A stretch of 64,000 nt of DNA from an uncultured Nitrospira sp. GTDB lineage: Bacteria > Nitrospirota > Nitrospiria > Nitrospirales > Nitrospiraceae. Both the position numbers and the translations under genes were made by a program. Below are positions 24,938-34,572 of the stretch, piece by piece. Numbering within the stretch: position 1 is the first letter of the stretch; each line of letters begins with the position of its first letter. The DNA is taken from assembly GCA_902500785.1 (NCBI GenBank), contig CABVRW010000001.1, forward strand, positions 46,863-110,862, read 5' to 3'. Under the pieces are notes generated by a model. The model was not told where the DNA came from, did not search any database, and worked only from the letters and a program-made list of their open reading frames with translations.

Positions 24938-26497
24938 CTACTTAGCCGGTACCTGGATGACAGTGTTTACCGAAGCCACTTTGGCGCGATCCAGGCGGTC
25001 GACGAGGGCTTGAATCGATCCATTCATCATTCTCAGGAACGGCGATGGGTATAGGCCGATCCACAAGATCATAATTGATAACGAGAGCGCAATGGTGATC
25101 TCCCGCATATGGAGGTCCTTGATCGCCGAGGAGACGTTCTTTGTCAGGGGGCCGAGCATGGCGCGTTCGTAATACCACAAGAAATAGGCCGCTCCGAAGA
25201 TGACACCGAGCACCGCCACCGCCCCATACCACCATTTGGCCTTGAAGGCGCCGAGGAGGATTAAAAATTCCCCGACAAAGCCGTTGGTGCCGGGCAACCC
25301 GATGGACGCCATGCCGATCAAGAGGAGAAAGGTGGCTAAGAGCGGAACCTGTTTCGCGAACCCTCCGAATGCCGACAAGTGAGAGCTCTGCTGCCTGGTC
25401 GATAAAAATCCCGCCATGAAGAATAAGCCGGCGGTGCTGAATCCTAGGTTGATCATGGTGAGCAGGCTTCCCTGCAAGCCATGGAAATTGAGAGCAAAGA
25501 GCCCTACCACGACGAACCCAAGGTGGCTGATGCTGCTGAATGCGAGGAGGCGTTTGAAGTCTGATTGCACCAATGCCACAACCGCCCCATACAGAATCGC
25601 TGCCAGCCCCAGCACCATGACGATGGAGATCACCCCTTCGCTATTCGTCGCATCGGGTACCAATGGGAAGGTAAAGCGAAGGAATCCGTAGGTGCCCAGT
25701 TTCATGCCCGCTAACATCACGGCCATACCGATGGGACCCTCAACGAGGGCATCAGGGAGCCAGGTGTGAAAGGGGAACACGGGCGCCTTGAAGGCGAACC
25801 CCATAAACATGAGCCAGAAGATCAAAATCTGCTGGGAAAGCGGGATCGGAACTGAGAGCAACTCCAGGAGGTCGAACGAATAGACGTGGTCAAGGTGATG
25901 GGTCACGGCCCACTGATGATAGTTGATGTCGAGCAATGCAATGCCGACCAGCATGAAGACGCTGCCCAGGAGCGTGTAGAGGACATACTTCAGGGCTGCG
26001 TAATGGCGGTCCGCGCCGCCTCCCCACAACTTGATCAGGAAGTAACTGGGGATGAGCATGAGTTCCCAGAACACGAAGAACAGAATGAGGTCGATCGACG
26101 CGAAGATCCCCATGGTGGTGGTCTCGAGCGCCAAGAGCGCCATGAAATACAGCCGGATCTGGTTGCGCACCGTATCCCAGGAGTAGATGACGACCAGCAC
26201 CGTGAGGAAGGCTGTCAGGCCCACGAAGAGTACGCTGATGCCATCGACGGCGAGGTGGTACCCGATGCCGAGCGCGGGCATCCACCGCGCATGCTCGGCG
26301 AACTGCATGGCTGCGGAATCCGGCACGAAGCGCACAAGCACAAGGCAGGCCAGTGCTAGTTCCACCAGGGTGATGCCCAAGGTCGTCGTCTTGAGGAGAT
26401 CCTCGTCCTCGATCAGCCAGAGGACCGCCGCTCCCACGAGCGGGAGGAAGATCAAGTACGAGAGGATCGGGAAGCCAAAACTGAACTCTTCAAGCAT
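24938..26497 (-). CDS. nuoM: NADH-quinone oxidoreductase subunit M, first copy (canonical)
   Basis: A 519-residue antiporter-like subunit of complex I. All key charges are in place: E145 (FWELMLIPSYF), K237 (GFAFKAPVFPFHTWLPDAL), K266 (MLAGMKLGTYGF) and the TM12 glutamate (GFVGEFLILLG). It therefore looks like a normal proton-pumping NuoM. It lies between nuoL (24 bases upstream) and the divergent second nuoM (three-base gap). Confidence 0.95.
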   Translation of the reverse strand: MLEEFSFGFPILSYLIFLPLVGAAVLWLIEDEDLLKTTTLGITLVELALACLVLVRFVPDSAAMQFAEHARWMPALGIGYHLAVDGISVLFVGLTAFLTVLVVIYSWDTVRNQIRLYFMALLALETTTMGIFASIDLILFFVFWELMLIPSYFLIKLWGGGADRHYAALKYVLYTLLGSVFMLVGIALLDINYHQWAVTHHLDHVYSFDLLELLSVPIPLSQQILIFWLMFMGFAFKAPVFPFHTWLPDALVEGPIGMAVMLAGMKLGTYGFLRFTFPLVPDATNSEGVISIVMVLGLAAILYGAVVALVQSDFKRLLAFSSISHLGFVVVGLFALNFHGLQGSLLTMINLGFSTAGLFFMAGFLSTRQQSSHLSAFGGFAKQVPLLATFLLLIGMASIGLPGTNGFVGEFLILLGAFKAKWWYGAVAVLGVIFGAAYFLWYYERAMLGPLTKNVSSAIKDLHMREITIALSLSIMILWIGLYPSPFLRMMNGSIQALVDRLDRAKVASVNTVIQVPAK

Positions 26498-26521
26498 CGT
26501 GTGTCCAGAAAATCTGCTGCG

Positions 26522-28525
26522 TCAGCGTGAGAGATACCCGTTTGAACCGCTTCCGGTCCAGATCAAGAGAATGAGGTGCGCGAGAATAAAGAGTCCCGCC
26601 ACAATAATCGCCGCATACTGATGCACCATGCCGGTTTGGATTTTTCGCCAGGAACGGGCCAGCAGGTGGTTCGCATAACCGATAATGTTCAAGCCCGCAT
26701 AGACCACGTGTTTTTCTGTCCAGGTGATCGCGGCGGAGCTGGCATCGGTTCCGTGGTCGATGGAGCGGACGAGACCGTCGATGATGGTCCGATCAAACCA
26801 GTCGCAGAACCTCCCGAGGTGTTTGGTGGGTTCCACGAAGAGTCGGTCGTATAGTTCATCGACAAAGTATTTGTTGAGCAAGGTCGTATAGACCCCGGGC
26901 ATGCGTGCGGCTAGCGCGTCTGCGGCGGACGAAGGCCCGCTGTAAAAATAGTGCGCGAGGCCCCACCCAAGCAGCGCAATGACGGTGGCGGTGCCCATCA
27001 AGCCGATCATCAGCGCCGGCGCGGTGGCATGCTCTTCACCCGCCACACCGGCGACCGAGTGCAGGAAATGGTGAAACCAGCCGTTTTCTGGCGGCACGCC
27101 GGGGAAGCCGCCGATGACGGACAGCGTGGCCAGCACCACGAGCGGACCGATCATGACCATCGGGGATTCATGGACATGCTCGGCGGTATGATGATCCAAC
27201 CGGGAGGTGCCATAAAAGGTGAGGTAGGTCAGTCGGAACATGTAAAACGATGTCAAAAATGCGCCGACTGCTGCCATGCCATAAAGCAGATAATGCTGGT
27301 GAACGAAGGCATGGCCCATGATCTCATCCTTGCTCCAGAACCCCGCCAGCGGCGGAATCCCCGCAATCGCGATGGTGCCGATCAGGAAGAGTGTGTGGGT
27401 CCAGGGAATCTTTGACTTCAACGCGCCCATTTTTCGGATATCCTGCTCGCCGGACAAGGCGTGGATGACCGATCCCGCGGACAAGAAGAGGAGGGCTTTA
27501 AAAAACGCATGGGTCATCAAATGGAAGACGGCAGCCGTATAGGCACCGAGACCACAGCCGAGGAACATATACCCGAGCTGGCTGACCGTGGAATAGGCCA
27601 GGACCCGCTTGATATCGGTTTGCACCAGTCCGATAGTGGCGGCAAAGAGTGCGGTGAGCCCGCCGATCCAGGCGACGGTCGTCATCGCGGTGGGTGAAAG
27701 ATCGAAAATCGCATGGTTGCGGACGATCATATAGACGCCGGCTGTGACCATGGTGGCTGCGTGGATAAGCGCGCTGACCGGGGTCGGGCCTTCCATCGCG
27801 TCCGGTAACCAGGTGTAGAGCGGGAGTTGCGCAGACTTTCCGACGGCGCCCACTAAGAGGCAGAGTGCGATCGCGGTGGCCATTTCGGGAGAGAGCTGTG
27901 CGGCATTCTGCATCACTTGGGTGTAGTCGAGGGTACGGAAGTTCACGAACACGAGGAAAATGGCCAGAAGGAATCCAGCGTCGCCGATCCGGTTGACGAC
28001 AAACGCCTTCGTGGCGGCCTTGGCCGCAGAGACTTTGTCGTAGTAGTAGCCGATCAGGAGATACGAACAGAGTCCGACGCCTTCCCAGCCGATGAACAGG
28101 ACAACATAGTTGTTGCCCATCACCAACAGCAGCATCGAAACCATAAACAGATTCATGTACACGAAGAAGCGTGTGAAGCCGGATTCCCCATGCATGTATC
28201 CCACCGAGTACACGTGAATCAGGAATCCGACTCCCGTGATGACCAAGAGCATGATGCAGGTCAGGGGGTCGATCAAATAGGCGAGATTGATGGTGAGATC
28301 GCCGCCGAAAATCCATTTGTAGACGATGACTTCACGGGCTGCGCCTGTTCTCAGGGTCTCCGTGAAGACGGCCAGCACGCAGAGGAACGACAGCAGGACT
28401 GAACCCCAGGCGAACCGGTGCGCCAAGTCGTGGGAATATCGGTGCCCGAAGAGGCCGTTCACAATGACGGCCATCAGCGGAAACAGCGGAATCAATTTGA
28501 CGATCAGATCAATGGAATCGGACAC
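26522..28525 (-). CDS. nuoL: NADH-quinone oxidoreductase subunit L with extended lateral-helix region
   Basis: The distal pump subunit of complex I, 667 residues, longer than typical NuoL (about 610-650). Conserved signatures are FIGWEGVGLCSYLLIGYYY, LYTWLPDAMEGPTPVSALIH and GFWSKDEIMG. The C-terminal part should form the amphipathic lateral helix and a last membrane anchor. From NKYFVDELYD (551-560) to the RKIQTG before the last span there are about 70 residues, some 20-25 more than I recall for ordinary NuoL. Such a lengthening is expected if the helix must clamp one additional antiporter subunit. One base separates it from nuoK. Confidence 0.94.
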   Translation of the reverse strand: MSDSIDLIVKLIPLFPLMAVIVNGLFGHRYSHDLAHRFAWGSVLLSFLCVLAVFTETLRTGAAREVIVYKWIFGGDLTINLAYLIDPLTCIMLLVITGVGFLIHVYSVGYMHGESGFTRFFVYMNLFMVSMLLLVMGNNYVVLFIGWEGVGLCSYLLIGYYYDKVSAAKAATKAFVVNRIGDAGFLLAIFLVFVNFRTLDYTQVMQNAAQLSPEMATAIALCLLVGAVGKSAQLPLYTWLPDAMEGPTPVSALIHAATMVTAGVYMIVRNHAIFDLSPTAMTTVAWIGGLTALFAATIGLVQTDIKRVLAYSTVSQLGYMFLGCGLGAYTAAVFHLMTHAFFKALLFLSAGSVIHALSGEQDIRKMGALKSKIPWTHTLFLIGTIAIAGIPPLAGFWSKDEIMGHAFVHQHYLLYGMAAVGAFLTSFYMFRLTYLTFYGTSRLDHHTAEHVHESPMVMIGPLVVLATLSVIGGFPGVPPENGWFHHFLHSVAGVAGEEHATAPALMIGLMGTATVIALLGWGLAHYFYSGPSSAADALAARMPGVYTTLLNKYFVDELYDRLFVEPTKHLGRFCDWFDRTIIDGLVRSIDHGTDASSAAITWTEKHVVYAGLNIIGYANHLLARSWRKIQTGMVHQYAAIIVAGLFILAHLILLIWTGSGSNGYLSR

Positions 28526-28526
28526 G

Positions 28527-28829
28527 TTACCACTTCAATAGATTCATTTCGTCGACGTTGGTCGAAATCTTGCCGCGGAACACCACAATGATGATGGCCA
28601 GCCCAATGGCCGCTTCTCCCGCCGCGATGGCGATGATAAAGAGCGCCACAATCTGGCCCTGCATGGATTCCAGATAGTGGGAAAAGGCGACCAGGTTGAT
28701 GGTGGCTGCGTTCAGCATGATCTCGACCGACATCAGGACAATAATAAAATTGCGGCGGATCAACACACCGAGTAGGCCCGTCGCAAACAGCACGGCGCTC
28801 ACGGCCACATAGGCGGACAACGGAATCAT
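28527..28829 (-). CDS. nuoK: NADH-quinone oxidoreductase subunit K
   Basis: A 100-residue three-span subunit (MnhC-like). The two functionally important glutamates are in VEIMLNAATINLVAFS and IAAGEAAIGLAIII. Length is exactly typical. The ATG overlaps the nuoJ stop. It connects the quinone-site region with NuoN in the membrane arm. Confidence 0.94.
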   Translation of the reverse strand: MIPLSAYVAVSAVLFATGLLGVLIRRNFIIVLMSVEIMLNAATINLVAFSHYLESMQGQIVALFIIAIAAGEAAIGLAIIIVVFRGKISTNVDEMNLLKW

Positions 28830-29350
28830 GCGTCACGCCTCGTTTCAATCGACTTGGGAGTCTTGGCGAGGACGATGGCGCCGACAATCGCTCCGGTCAG
28901 GAACACCCCGATGATTTCGAATTGCAGTAAATATTCGCTGAACATCTTGATGCCGATGGCATGAGCATCTCCGTCCAGCAGGATTGCCGCCGTCGAGGCA
29001 TCACCTTTGACGCCGCTGAACGGTGACCGCATCAGCAAGAACAACAGATAGACCAAGCCAATAGCCGCGGGGGCCAGCAGATAGGGGGTCTTGGCGTGGA
29101 AATAGCGGTCGTCGGTCTTGAGGTTCAGCAGCATGAGGACGAACAAGTACAGGACTAAAATGGCGCCTGCGTAGACGATCACTTGGACCGCCCACAAGAA
29201 TTCCGCGTTCAGCATGACGAACAGGCCTGAGACGTGGAGCAACAGGGCCAGGAGTGCGAGGCCGCATTGCACGGGGTTCTTCAGCGCCACGGTCAGAATG
29301 CCGGCGACAATACTCACCACTGCGAAATACCCAAAAAACACAAAGGCCAT
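28826..29350 (-). CDS. nuoJ: NADH-quinone oxidoreductase subunit J
   Basis: A 174-residue membrane subunit with five predicted spans. It has the conserved third-helix region FLWAVQVIVYAGAILVLYLF, whose pi-bulge is central to coupling, and an N-terminal FVFFGYFAVVSIVAGILTV. The C-terminal helix contains GVFLTGAIVGAIVLAK. It lies 11 bases after nuoI and overlaps nuoK by four. Confidence 0.93.
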   Translation of the reverse strand: MAFVFFGYFAVVSIVAGILTVALKNPVQCGLALLALLLHVSGLFVMLNAEFLWAVQVIVYAGAILVLYLFVLMLLNLKTDDRYFHAKTPYLLAPAAIGLVYLLFLLMRSPFSGVKGDASTAAILLDGDAHAIGIKMFSEYLLQFEIIGVFLTGAIVGAIVLAKTPKSIETRRDA

Positions 29351-29361
29351 AACGGTACGAT

Positions 29362-29949
29362 TCAGCTCAAATGTTTGGGTTGTGACTGTGTAGGTTTGAG
29401 AACCGACTGTGGAAAATAATAGCGATATTCCCGGCTCTCGTCCGAATTCTTTTCTTGGTTATGGGCATACAGATATTTTTTAGCGTCTTCGAGGTGGCGC
29501 TCGCCGATCTCGTAGAGCCTTTTCTTGTCGAAGAGGAGGGTGCGCTTATCGTGGGTAGAGTATTCATACATTTTGGTCATCGCCAGCGCGTTGACGGGAC
29601 AGGCCTCGACACAGTAGCCGCAAAACACGCACTTGGTGATGTCGATATAGAATTCGCTGGCATATCGCTGCAAGGGCCGTTCGGGGTCTTCCTGGCTGAT
29701 GACCTTGATGCATCGGGACGGGCATGCCGCCTCGCAGAGGTCGCAGCCCACGCAGCGGTCACGCCCGTCTGCATATCGGAGGAGGCCGAGTGCGCCGCGG
29801 TGACCATCCGGGATGGTTCTCTGTTCGCGCGGGTATTGAAAGGTGATGGGGCGATGGAACATGTGCTTGAAGGTGACCTTCATAGCATCCCAAATTTCAT
29901 AGAACAACGCCGCCTGCAGAATTTTTTTGGTCAAGGCCCCGACACTCAT
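29362..29949 (-). CDS. nuoI: NADH-quinone oxidoreductase subunit I
   Basis: A subunit of about 195 residues carrying clusters N6a and N6b, which pass electrons to NuoB. Two [4Fe-4S] motifs are present: CVGCDLCEAACP and CVFCGYCVEACP. The amphipathic N-terminal helix (ALFYEIWDAMKVTFKHMF) docks on the membrane arm. ATG 29949 is favoured by an AAGGTGG site; ATG 29970 and TTG 29973 in the same frame are alternatives. In most complex I operons nuoH separates nuoG and nuoI; here the two lie together with no nuoH. Confidence 0.94.
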   Translation of the reverse strand: MSVGALTKKILQAALFYEIWDAMKVTFKHMFHRPITFQYPREQRTIPDGHRGALGLLRYADGRDRCVGCDLCEAACPSRCIKVISQEDPERPLQRYASEFYIDITKCVFCGYCVEACPVNALAMTKMYEYSTHDKRTLLFDKKRLYEIGERHLEDAKKYLYAHNQEKNSDESREYRYYFPQSVLKPTQSQPKHLS

Positions 29950-29993
29950 TCCCACCACCTTTGACGACATCAAAAAGACGGACGAGCTTACCC

Positions 29994-32702
29994 TTACGCA
30001 CCAACCTTTTCAATCGTTACCCGCGTCGACTTGAAGTACGGCACTCCCGTCACCGCGTCGGCCTCCACGGCCATCAAATCCTTCACCGGCGGCTCATTAA
30101 AATGCTCGGGGAAGAAACACGATCCAGGCAAGATGTCCGGATCTGGCATTACGCCGGCTTGCACTGAGCCCTGCTGCGACGTGAGGCGGATGGTGGATTG
30201 GTCGGTCAGCCCGAGCCGTTGCACATCGGCCGGATTCATCCGTATACGCCCATTGTTCGGCTCAATGTTGATGAGTCCGGAAGCTCGCGTGGACATTTTT
30301 CCTGAGTGATAGAGCACTTGCCCGGTCAGTAAGGTAAAGGGTCGTGGACGATCGTTCGACGACGAGGGTGCCGTCTGGCCGCGATATCGGTCGGCGACTT
30401 CGGTTGCGTATCCGTTCGACAGATAGGCATCGGCCGATGGCGAAATGCGGCGAGGCTGACCGAGATTGTAGTAGCCCGGGAGCAGCTTCATGATCTCATT
30501 CTGCACATCCTGCGGCGATTCATAGGCCCAGTCGTACCCCAGGCCGTTGGCCAACGCGGTCAGAATATGCCAATCGGGCAGACTTTCTCCGACTTGATCG
30601 ACCGCCTGACGCACACGCAGGACTTTCCCTTCTAGGTTGGTGAAGGTGCCGTCCTTTTCCGCATATGTGGCTGCCGGGAGAACGATGTGCGCCATTCGGC
30701 CCGTCTCCGTGAGAAAGGGATCCTGAACGATCAGGAGCTGGAGCTTTTCGAGAGTCCCTTTCACATCCATGGAGGCAGGCAAGGTTGCCAGAGGGTTCTC
30801 TCCAATGACATAGAGGGCCTTGATCTGGCCCTTTCGGATGCGGGCAAGAATCTCCAGTAAATTGGCACCGCTTCCGCTGGCGGGAAGGGTCACGTCCCAG
30901 GCTTTGCCGAAGCGTTCACGCGCGCTGGGATCATCGAATCGTGCCTGTCCTGGCAGGAACTCCGGCGCGACGCCCATATCGACTGCTCCCTGCTCGTTGA
31001 TCTCTTCCGTGACCGTCGTCACGCCGCAGCCAGGCTTGCCCAACTTGCCGGTCACCCAGGCGAGGTCGATGAGCTTGAGGACATTCTGATAGCCGTTCGG
31101 CTGCCGGACAATCCCTTCCGCACATAAGGCAATCGCGCGCGGGGCTTCCGCAAAAATGGCGGCGGCTTCCCGGATCTGTTCGGCCGCAATGCCGGTCTGT
31201 GTCGCGACCTGCTCCAAGGACACCTGCGCCAGGGCTTGTTTCAAGGCCGTGAAGGCCTGCGGGTGCCGCGTTGTGCTCGCTTCATCGATCAGGTCTTGTT
31301 CGAGCACCGATTTGACGATCCCGTCGATCAACATGGCTTCTGTGCCCGGCTTGACCAAGAGCGGATGCGAGGCCAGCTGCGCGATGTTGGTATTGGCGGA
31401 GTCGATGACGATGACCTGTGACTGATAGACGCGGATGGCTTCCTTAATCCGGACGGCCGTCAACGGGTTCGTTTCCGTGATATTCGATCCAATTACGAGA
31501 ACGGCTTTGGCTTTGGTCAGATCTTCCCAGTCATTCAGCGGCCGACCGATGCCGACGGCATGGCGCACGGCATGGACATAATTCAGGTGGCCATAGCGGG
31601 CGCTGCTGTCGAGCTGGTTGGTTCTTAGGCCCGCGCGCATCAGTTTTTGGAACAGATACAGTTCTTCATTCGTGCAGCGCGCGGTGATGAGTCCGGCAAT
31701 CGATTCCGGTCCGTGCTTTCGATGAATGTCGGACAGCTGATCGATTACGGTCTGCATGGTGTCGAGCCACGGCGCTTCCGTCAGCGTCTCGCCCGTGCGG
31801 ATCAGGGGCTGCCGGAGTCGTTGTTCGCTGTCGATATACTGGAACCCGAATCGGCCGCGGACGCAGAGTCCGCCGTGTCCCTTGGCGGTTTCGGCTCGGT
31901 CACCCCACTTATTTTTCCAAGAGAGCGGCGAAGTGACGCGGACGACCTCGGTATCTTTGGTTTCGAGGTGCATTTGGCAGCCGTCTCCACAATAGTTGCA
32001 TGTGGTCGTGGTTTTCTTCATCTGCCACGGCTTGTAGAGGTACTTGGAATATTTGTTCGTGATGGCGCCGACGGGGCACACCGCCAGACAATCGCCGCAG
32101 AATTCACAGGCGAGGGGCTGGTCGCCCTTGGCCACAACCTGATTGAATCCGCCTTTCTTCATGAATTGCAGCGCGTCGATCATCAAGACGTCTTTGCACA
32201 CATTGATGCACTCGGCGCAGGCGATACAGCGGTTCATGTTGAAATCGAGCACCAGGCTTCGCGTGTCTTCGGGAATAAACTTTTGTTTGGCGTTAGCGAG
32301 GTTCGTCACGCCGTGCTGGAACGCCATGTCCTGGAGTTCGCAATGCCCGTCTGCGTCGCAGACCGGGCAGTCCAGCGGATGAACCGAGAGATGCTTTTCG
32401 ACCGCTTTTTTCCGTGCCGCGAACAGGTCGTCGCCGTCCGTGCGGATCACCATGCCGGCTGCCGCCTTGGCAGTGCAGGAGCGAACCGGAGCCTTTTTCC
32501 CTTCTTGCATGACGAGGCACATGCCGCAGGAGCCGAAGGGATCGAAGGTATAGTGGTAGCACATGGCCGGAATAATCTTGCCTGTGCTGGCGATGACGTC
32601 GTAGAGCGAGACGCCGTCTTTGGCCGACACCGTTCGTCCGTCGATGGACAGTTCGATCGTGGCCGATTCGACGTCTGGATTGGTCGCTGGTTTCAAACCC
32701 AT
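29994..32702 (-). CDS. nuoG: NuoG-type subunit with formate-dehydrogenase-like domain
   Basis: A 902-residue iron-sulfur subunit. In order: a [2Fe-2S] site (C48, C59, C62, C76), the HxxxCxxCxxxxxC site (H108, C112, C115, C121), two ferredoxin [4Fe-4S] sites (CIACAECINVC and CEFCGDCLAVC) and a molybdopterin-type domain with its own [4Fe-4S] cysteines (C235, C238, C242, C280). The large domain is close to formate dehydrogenase H (TARCTNEELYLFQKLMRA), but the Sec/Cys molybdenum ligand position is glycine (ARYGH, G371). It is therefore unlikely to oxidise formate. With no nuoE or nuoF nearby it may be the electron entry point, perhaps for ferredoxin. Confidence 0.92.
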   Translation of the reverse strand: MGLKPATNPDVESATIELSIDGRTVSAKDGVSLYDVIASTGKIIPAMCYHYTFDPFGSCGMCLVMQEGKKAPVRSCTAKAAAGMVIRTDGDDLFAARKKAVEKHLSVHPLDCPVCDADGHCELQDMAFQHGVTNLANAKQKFIPEDTRSLVLDFNMNRCIACAECINVCKDVLMIDALQFMKKGGFNQVVAKGDQPLACEFCGDCLAVCPVGAITNKYSKYLYKPWQMKKTTTTCNYCGDGCQMHLETKDTEVVRVTSPLSWKNKWGDRAETAKGHGGLCVRGRFGFQYIDSEQRLRQPLIRTGETLTEAPWLDTMQTVIDQLSDIHRKHGPESIAGLITARCTNEELYLFQKLMRAGLRTNQLDSSARYGHLNYVHAVRHAVGIGRPLNDWEDLTKAKAVLVIGSNITETNPLTAVRIKEAIRVYQSQVIVIDSANTNIAQLASHPLLVKPGTEAMLIDGIVKSVLEQDLIDEASTTRHPQAFTALKQALAQVSLEQVATQTGIAAEQIREAAAIFAEAPRAIALCAEGIVRQPNGYQNVLKLIDLAWVTGKLGKPGCGVTTVTEEINEQGAVDMGVAPEFLPGQARFDDPSARERFGKAWDVTLPASGSGANLLEILARIRKGQIKALYVIGENPLATLPASMDVKGTLEKLQLLIVQDPFLTETGRMAHIVLPAATYAEKDGTFTNLEGKVLRVRQAVDQVGESLPDWHILTALANGLGYDWAYESPQDVQNEIMKLLPGYYNLGQPRRISPSADAYLSNGYATEVADRYRGQTAPSSSNDRPRPFTLLTGQVLYHSGKMSTRASGLINIEPNNGRIRMNPADVQRLGLTDQSTIRLTSQQGSVQAGVMPDPDILPGSCFFPEHFNEPPVKDLMAVEADAVTGVPYFKSTRVTIEKVGA

Positions 32703-32782
32703 GGAGTTACCTCAAGTCAAAAGCGATAGGGCAAGAGAATGAATCGTCGCCTCTCACTTTTTCCTTTGTGCTGTATCGGTCT

Positions 32783-34030
32783 TCATCGATCGCATTCGCC
32801 CATGACGATGTCGTAGGTGCCGAAAATCGTCACGGCATCGGCGATCATGTAGCCTTTCGACATATGATCGAACGCGCCCATATGGATAAACGATGGGGCG
32901 CGGATTTTCAGTCGGTACGGCTTTCCGCCGCCCGTGCTGACGATGTAGAAACCTAACTCCCCTTTGTGCGCCTCGGTCCCGCAGTAGATTTCTCCGGGGG
33001 GCGCATTGAACCCTTGCGAGAACAGCTTGAACTGCTGAATCATGGATTCCAGGTTCGTGAACACGCGTTCTTTCGGGGGAAGAGTCACGCTGGGCACGTC
33101 CGCCATGATCGGCCCGTCCTGGATTTGCTCGAGGCACTGGCGGATAATTTTGACGCTTTCATAGAGTTCTTGCACGCGAATCCAGTACCGATCATACGTA
33201 TCGCCGTTCTTTCCGACCGGTACGCTGAACTCGCATTTGGGATACGCCGAGTAGGGTTCGTATTTACGAAGATCGTAATCGACGCCGGACCCTCGAAGCG
33301 TCGGGCCGCTCAAGCCAAAACTCAAGGCATCCTCGGCTGAAATCACCGCCACACCTTTGGTGCGCGCGAGCCAGATGCGGTTCTTCTCCAGGAAGATCAC
33401 GTATTCATCGATCTTGGGAGGGAAATAGTCGAGGAACTGTTTGAGCTTCGCGAACAAGGAGGGTGTGAAATCGCGCTCCACACCGCCGATACGATACCAG
33501 CTCGTCGTCAGGCGGGCGCCGCACAGCTCATCAAACCAATCCAGCAGAATTTCACGGTCCCGGAAGCAATAAAAGAAAACGGTCATTGCTCCGATGTCGA
33601 GGGCTTGCGTGCCGAGCCAGAACTGGTGGCCGATAATGCGTTGAATTTCCGCGACGATGGTGCGCAGGTACTCCGCGCGGTCCGGCACGGTGATATTCAT
33701 CAACTTTTCGACGGCGCGGCAATAGGCAAAATTGTTGTACATCGCGCACACGTAGTCGAGACGATCCGTATGCGGAATGAACTGATGGTACGTGCCTTCT
33801 TCGGCCAGCTTTTCCACGCCGCGGTGGAGAAACCCCATCACCGGAGTCGATTTGACCAAACGCTCGCCCTCCAACTCGAGGATGACCTTCAGCACGCCGT
33901 GCGTGCTGGGGTGTTGTGGTCCCATGTTGAGGAGCAGCTCTTCCGTTCGTAGTGTCGGAAGGGTGGCGTCTTCCGGATGCTCCGGATCGACTTTGTAGAC
34001 TGTCGTTCGTTGATCTTCGAACCGTGTCAT
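32783..34030 (-). CDS. nuoD: NADH-quinone oxidoreductase subunit D
   Basis: A 415-residue 49-kDa-type subunit that forms the quinone pocket with NuoB. It contains NMGPQHPSTHGVLKVILELEG, with the quinone-site histidines near residues 34-38, GFLHRGVEKLAEE, DRLDYVCAMYNN and the C-terminal MGECDR. It is not fused to NuoC. An 80-bp gap separates it from nuoG. Confidence 0.96.
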   Translation of the reverse strand: MTRFEDQRTTVYKVDPEHPEDATLPTLRTEELLLNMGPQHPSTHGVLKVILELEGERLVKSTPVMGFLHRGVEKLAEEGTYHQFIPHTDRLDYVCAMYNNFAYCRAVEKLMNITVPDRAEYLRTIVAEIQRIIGHQFWLGTQALDIGAMTVFFYCFRDREILLDWFDELCGARLTTSWYRIGGVERDFTPSLFAKLKQFLDYFPPKIDEYVIFLEKNRIWLARTKGVAVISAEDALSFGLSGPTLRGSGVDYDLRKYEPYSAYPKCEFSVPVGKNGDTYDRYWIRVQELYESVKIIRQCLEQIQDGPIMADVPSVTLPPKERVFTNLESMIQQFKLFSQGFNAPPGEIYCGTEAHKGELGFYIVSTGGGKPYRLKIRAPSFIHMGAFDHMSKGYMIADAVTIFGTYDIVMGECDR

Positions 34031-34058
34031 GTGTGTTCAGTGGTCCACAATCGCCGCC

Positions 34059-34556
34059 CTACCGGGCCGGCTCATCCAAAAATTCAAAGGTATCGCGCCA
34101 CCCTTTGCCGCGGAGCGGAAAATCTTTGCGCAAGGGGTACCCTTCTTCGTACTCGTCAGGCATCAAAATACGGCGAAGGTCTGGATGGTTTCGAAACCGA
34201 ATGCCCATCATGTCGTACACTTCGCGTTCCATGAAGTCGGCGCCCTTCCAAATGTCGGTCAGGGAATCCACGATGCAATCCGATTCCGGAACCCGCGTCT
34301 TCAGGCGGATCCGTTGCCGAGTCCGAATCGAATAGACCTCATAGACCACCTCGAAGCGTTCCTCGTCGTCAGGCCAATCGACCGAGCTCACATGGACGAT
34401 GTAGTCAAACCTCATGGCCGGGTCGTCCCGCAAGAACTTGCCGATGTCATGCAGGGCCTCACGCTTGACGGTGACGGCCAAGTCCCCGCGCCACTCCGTC
34501 ACCTTGGTGGAGGCGCCGGGAAAGGTCTCTTCGATGCGTTGGGCCAGTTGATTCAT
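34059..34556 (-). CDS. nuoC: NADH-quinone oxidoreductase subunit C
   Basis: A 165-residue 30-kDa-type subunit of the peripheral arm. It shows RFDYIVHVSSVDWPD, the family signature EREVYDMMGIRFRNHPDLRR and LMPDEYEEGYPLRKDFPL. It bears no cofactor and stabilises the NuoB-NuoD-NuoI core. Separate from NuoD, unlike the fused NuoCD of enterobacteria. Confidence 0.96.
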   Translation of the reverse strand: MNQLAQRIEETFPGASTKVTEWRGDLAVTVKREALHDIGKFLRDDPAMRFDYIVHVSSVDWPDDEERFEVVYEVYSIRTRQRIRLKTRVPESDCIVDSLTDIWKGADFMEREVYDMMGIRFRNHPDLRRILMPDEYEEGYPLRKDFPLRGKGWRDTFEFLDEPAR

Positions 34557-34572
34557 CGGCTGCGTTCGTCCG

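Noticed and set aside
29994-32702. Calling the 902-residue protein a formate dehydrogenase
   Set aside because: The Sec/Cys molybdenum ligand is glycine and the gene sits inside the nuo operon in the nuoG position.
31647-32729. Plus-strand open frame of 360 codons opposite nuoG
   Set aside because: Shadow of the nuoG coding strand, low-complexity and without a ribosome-binding site.
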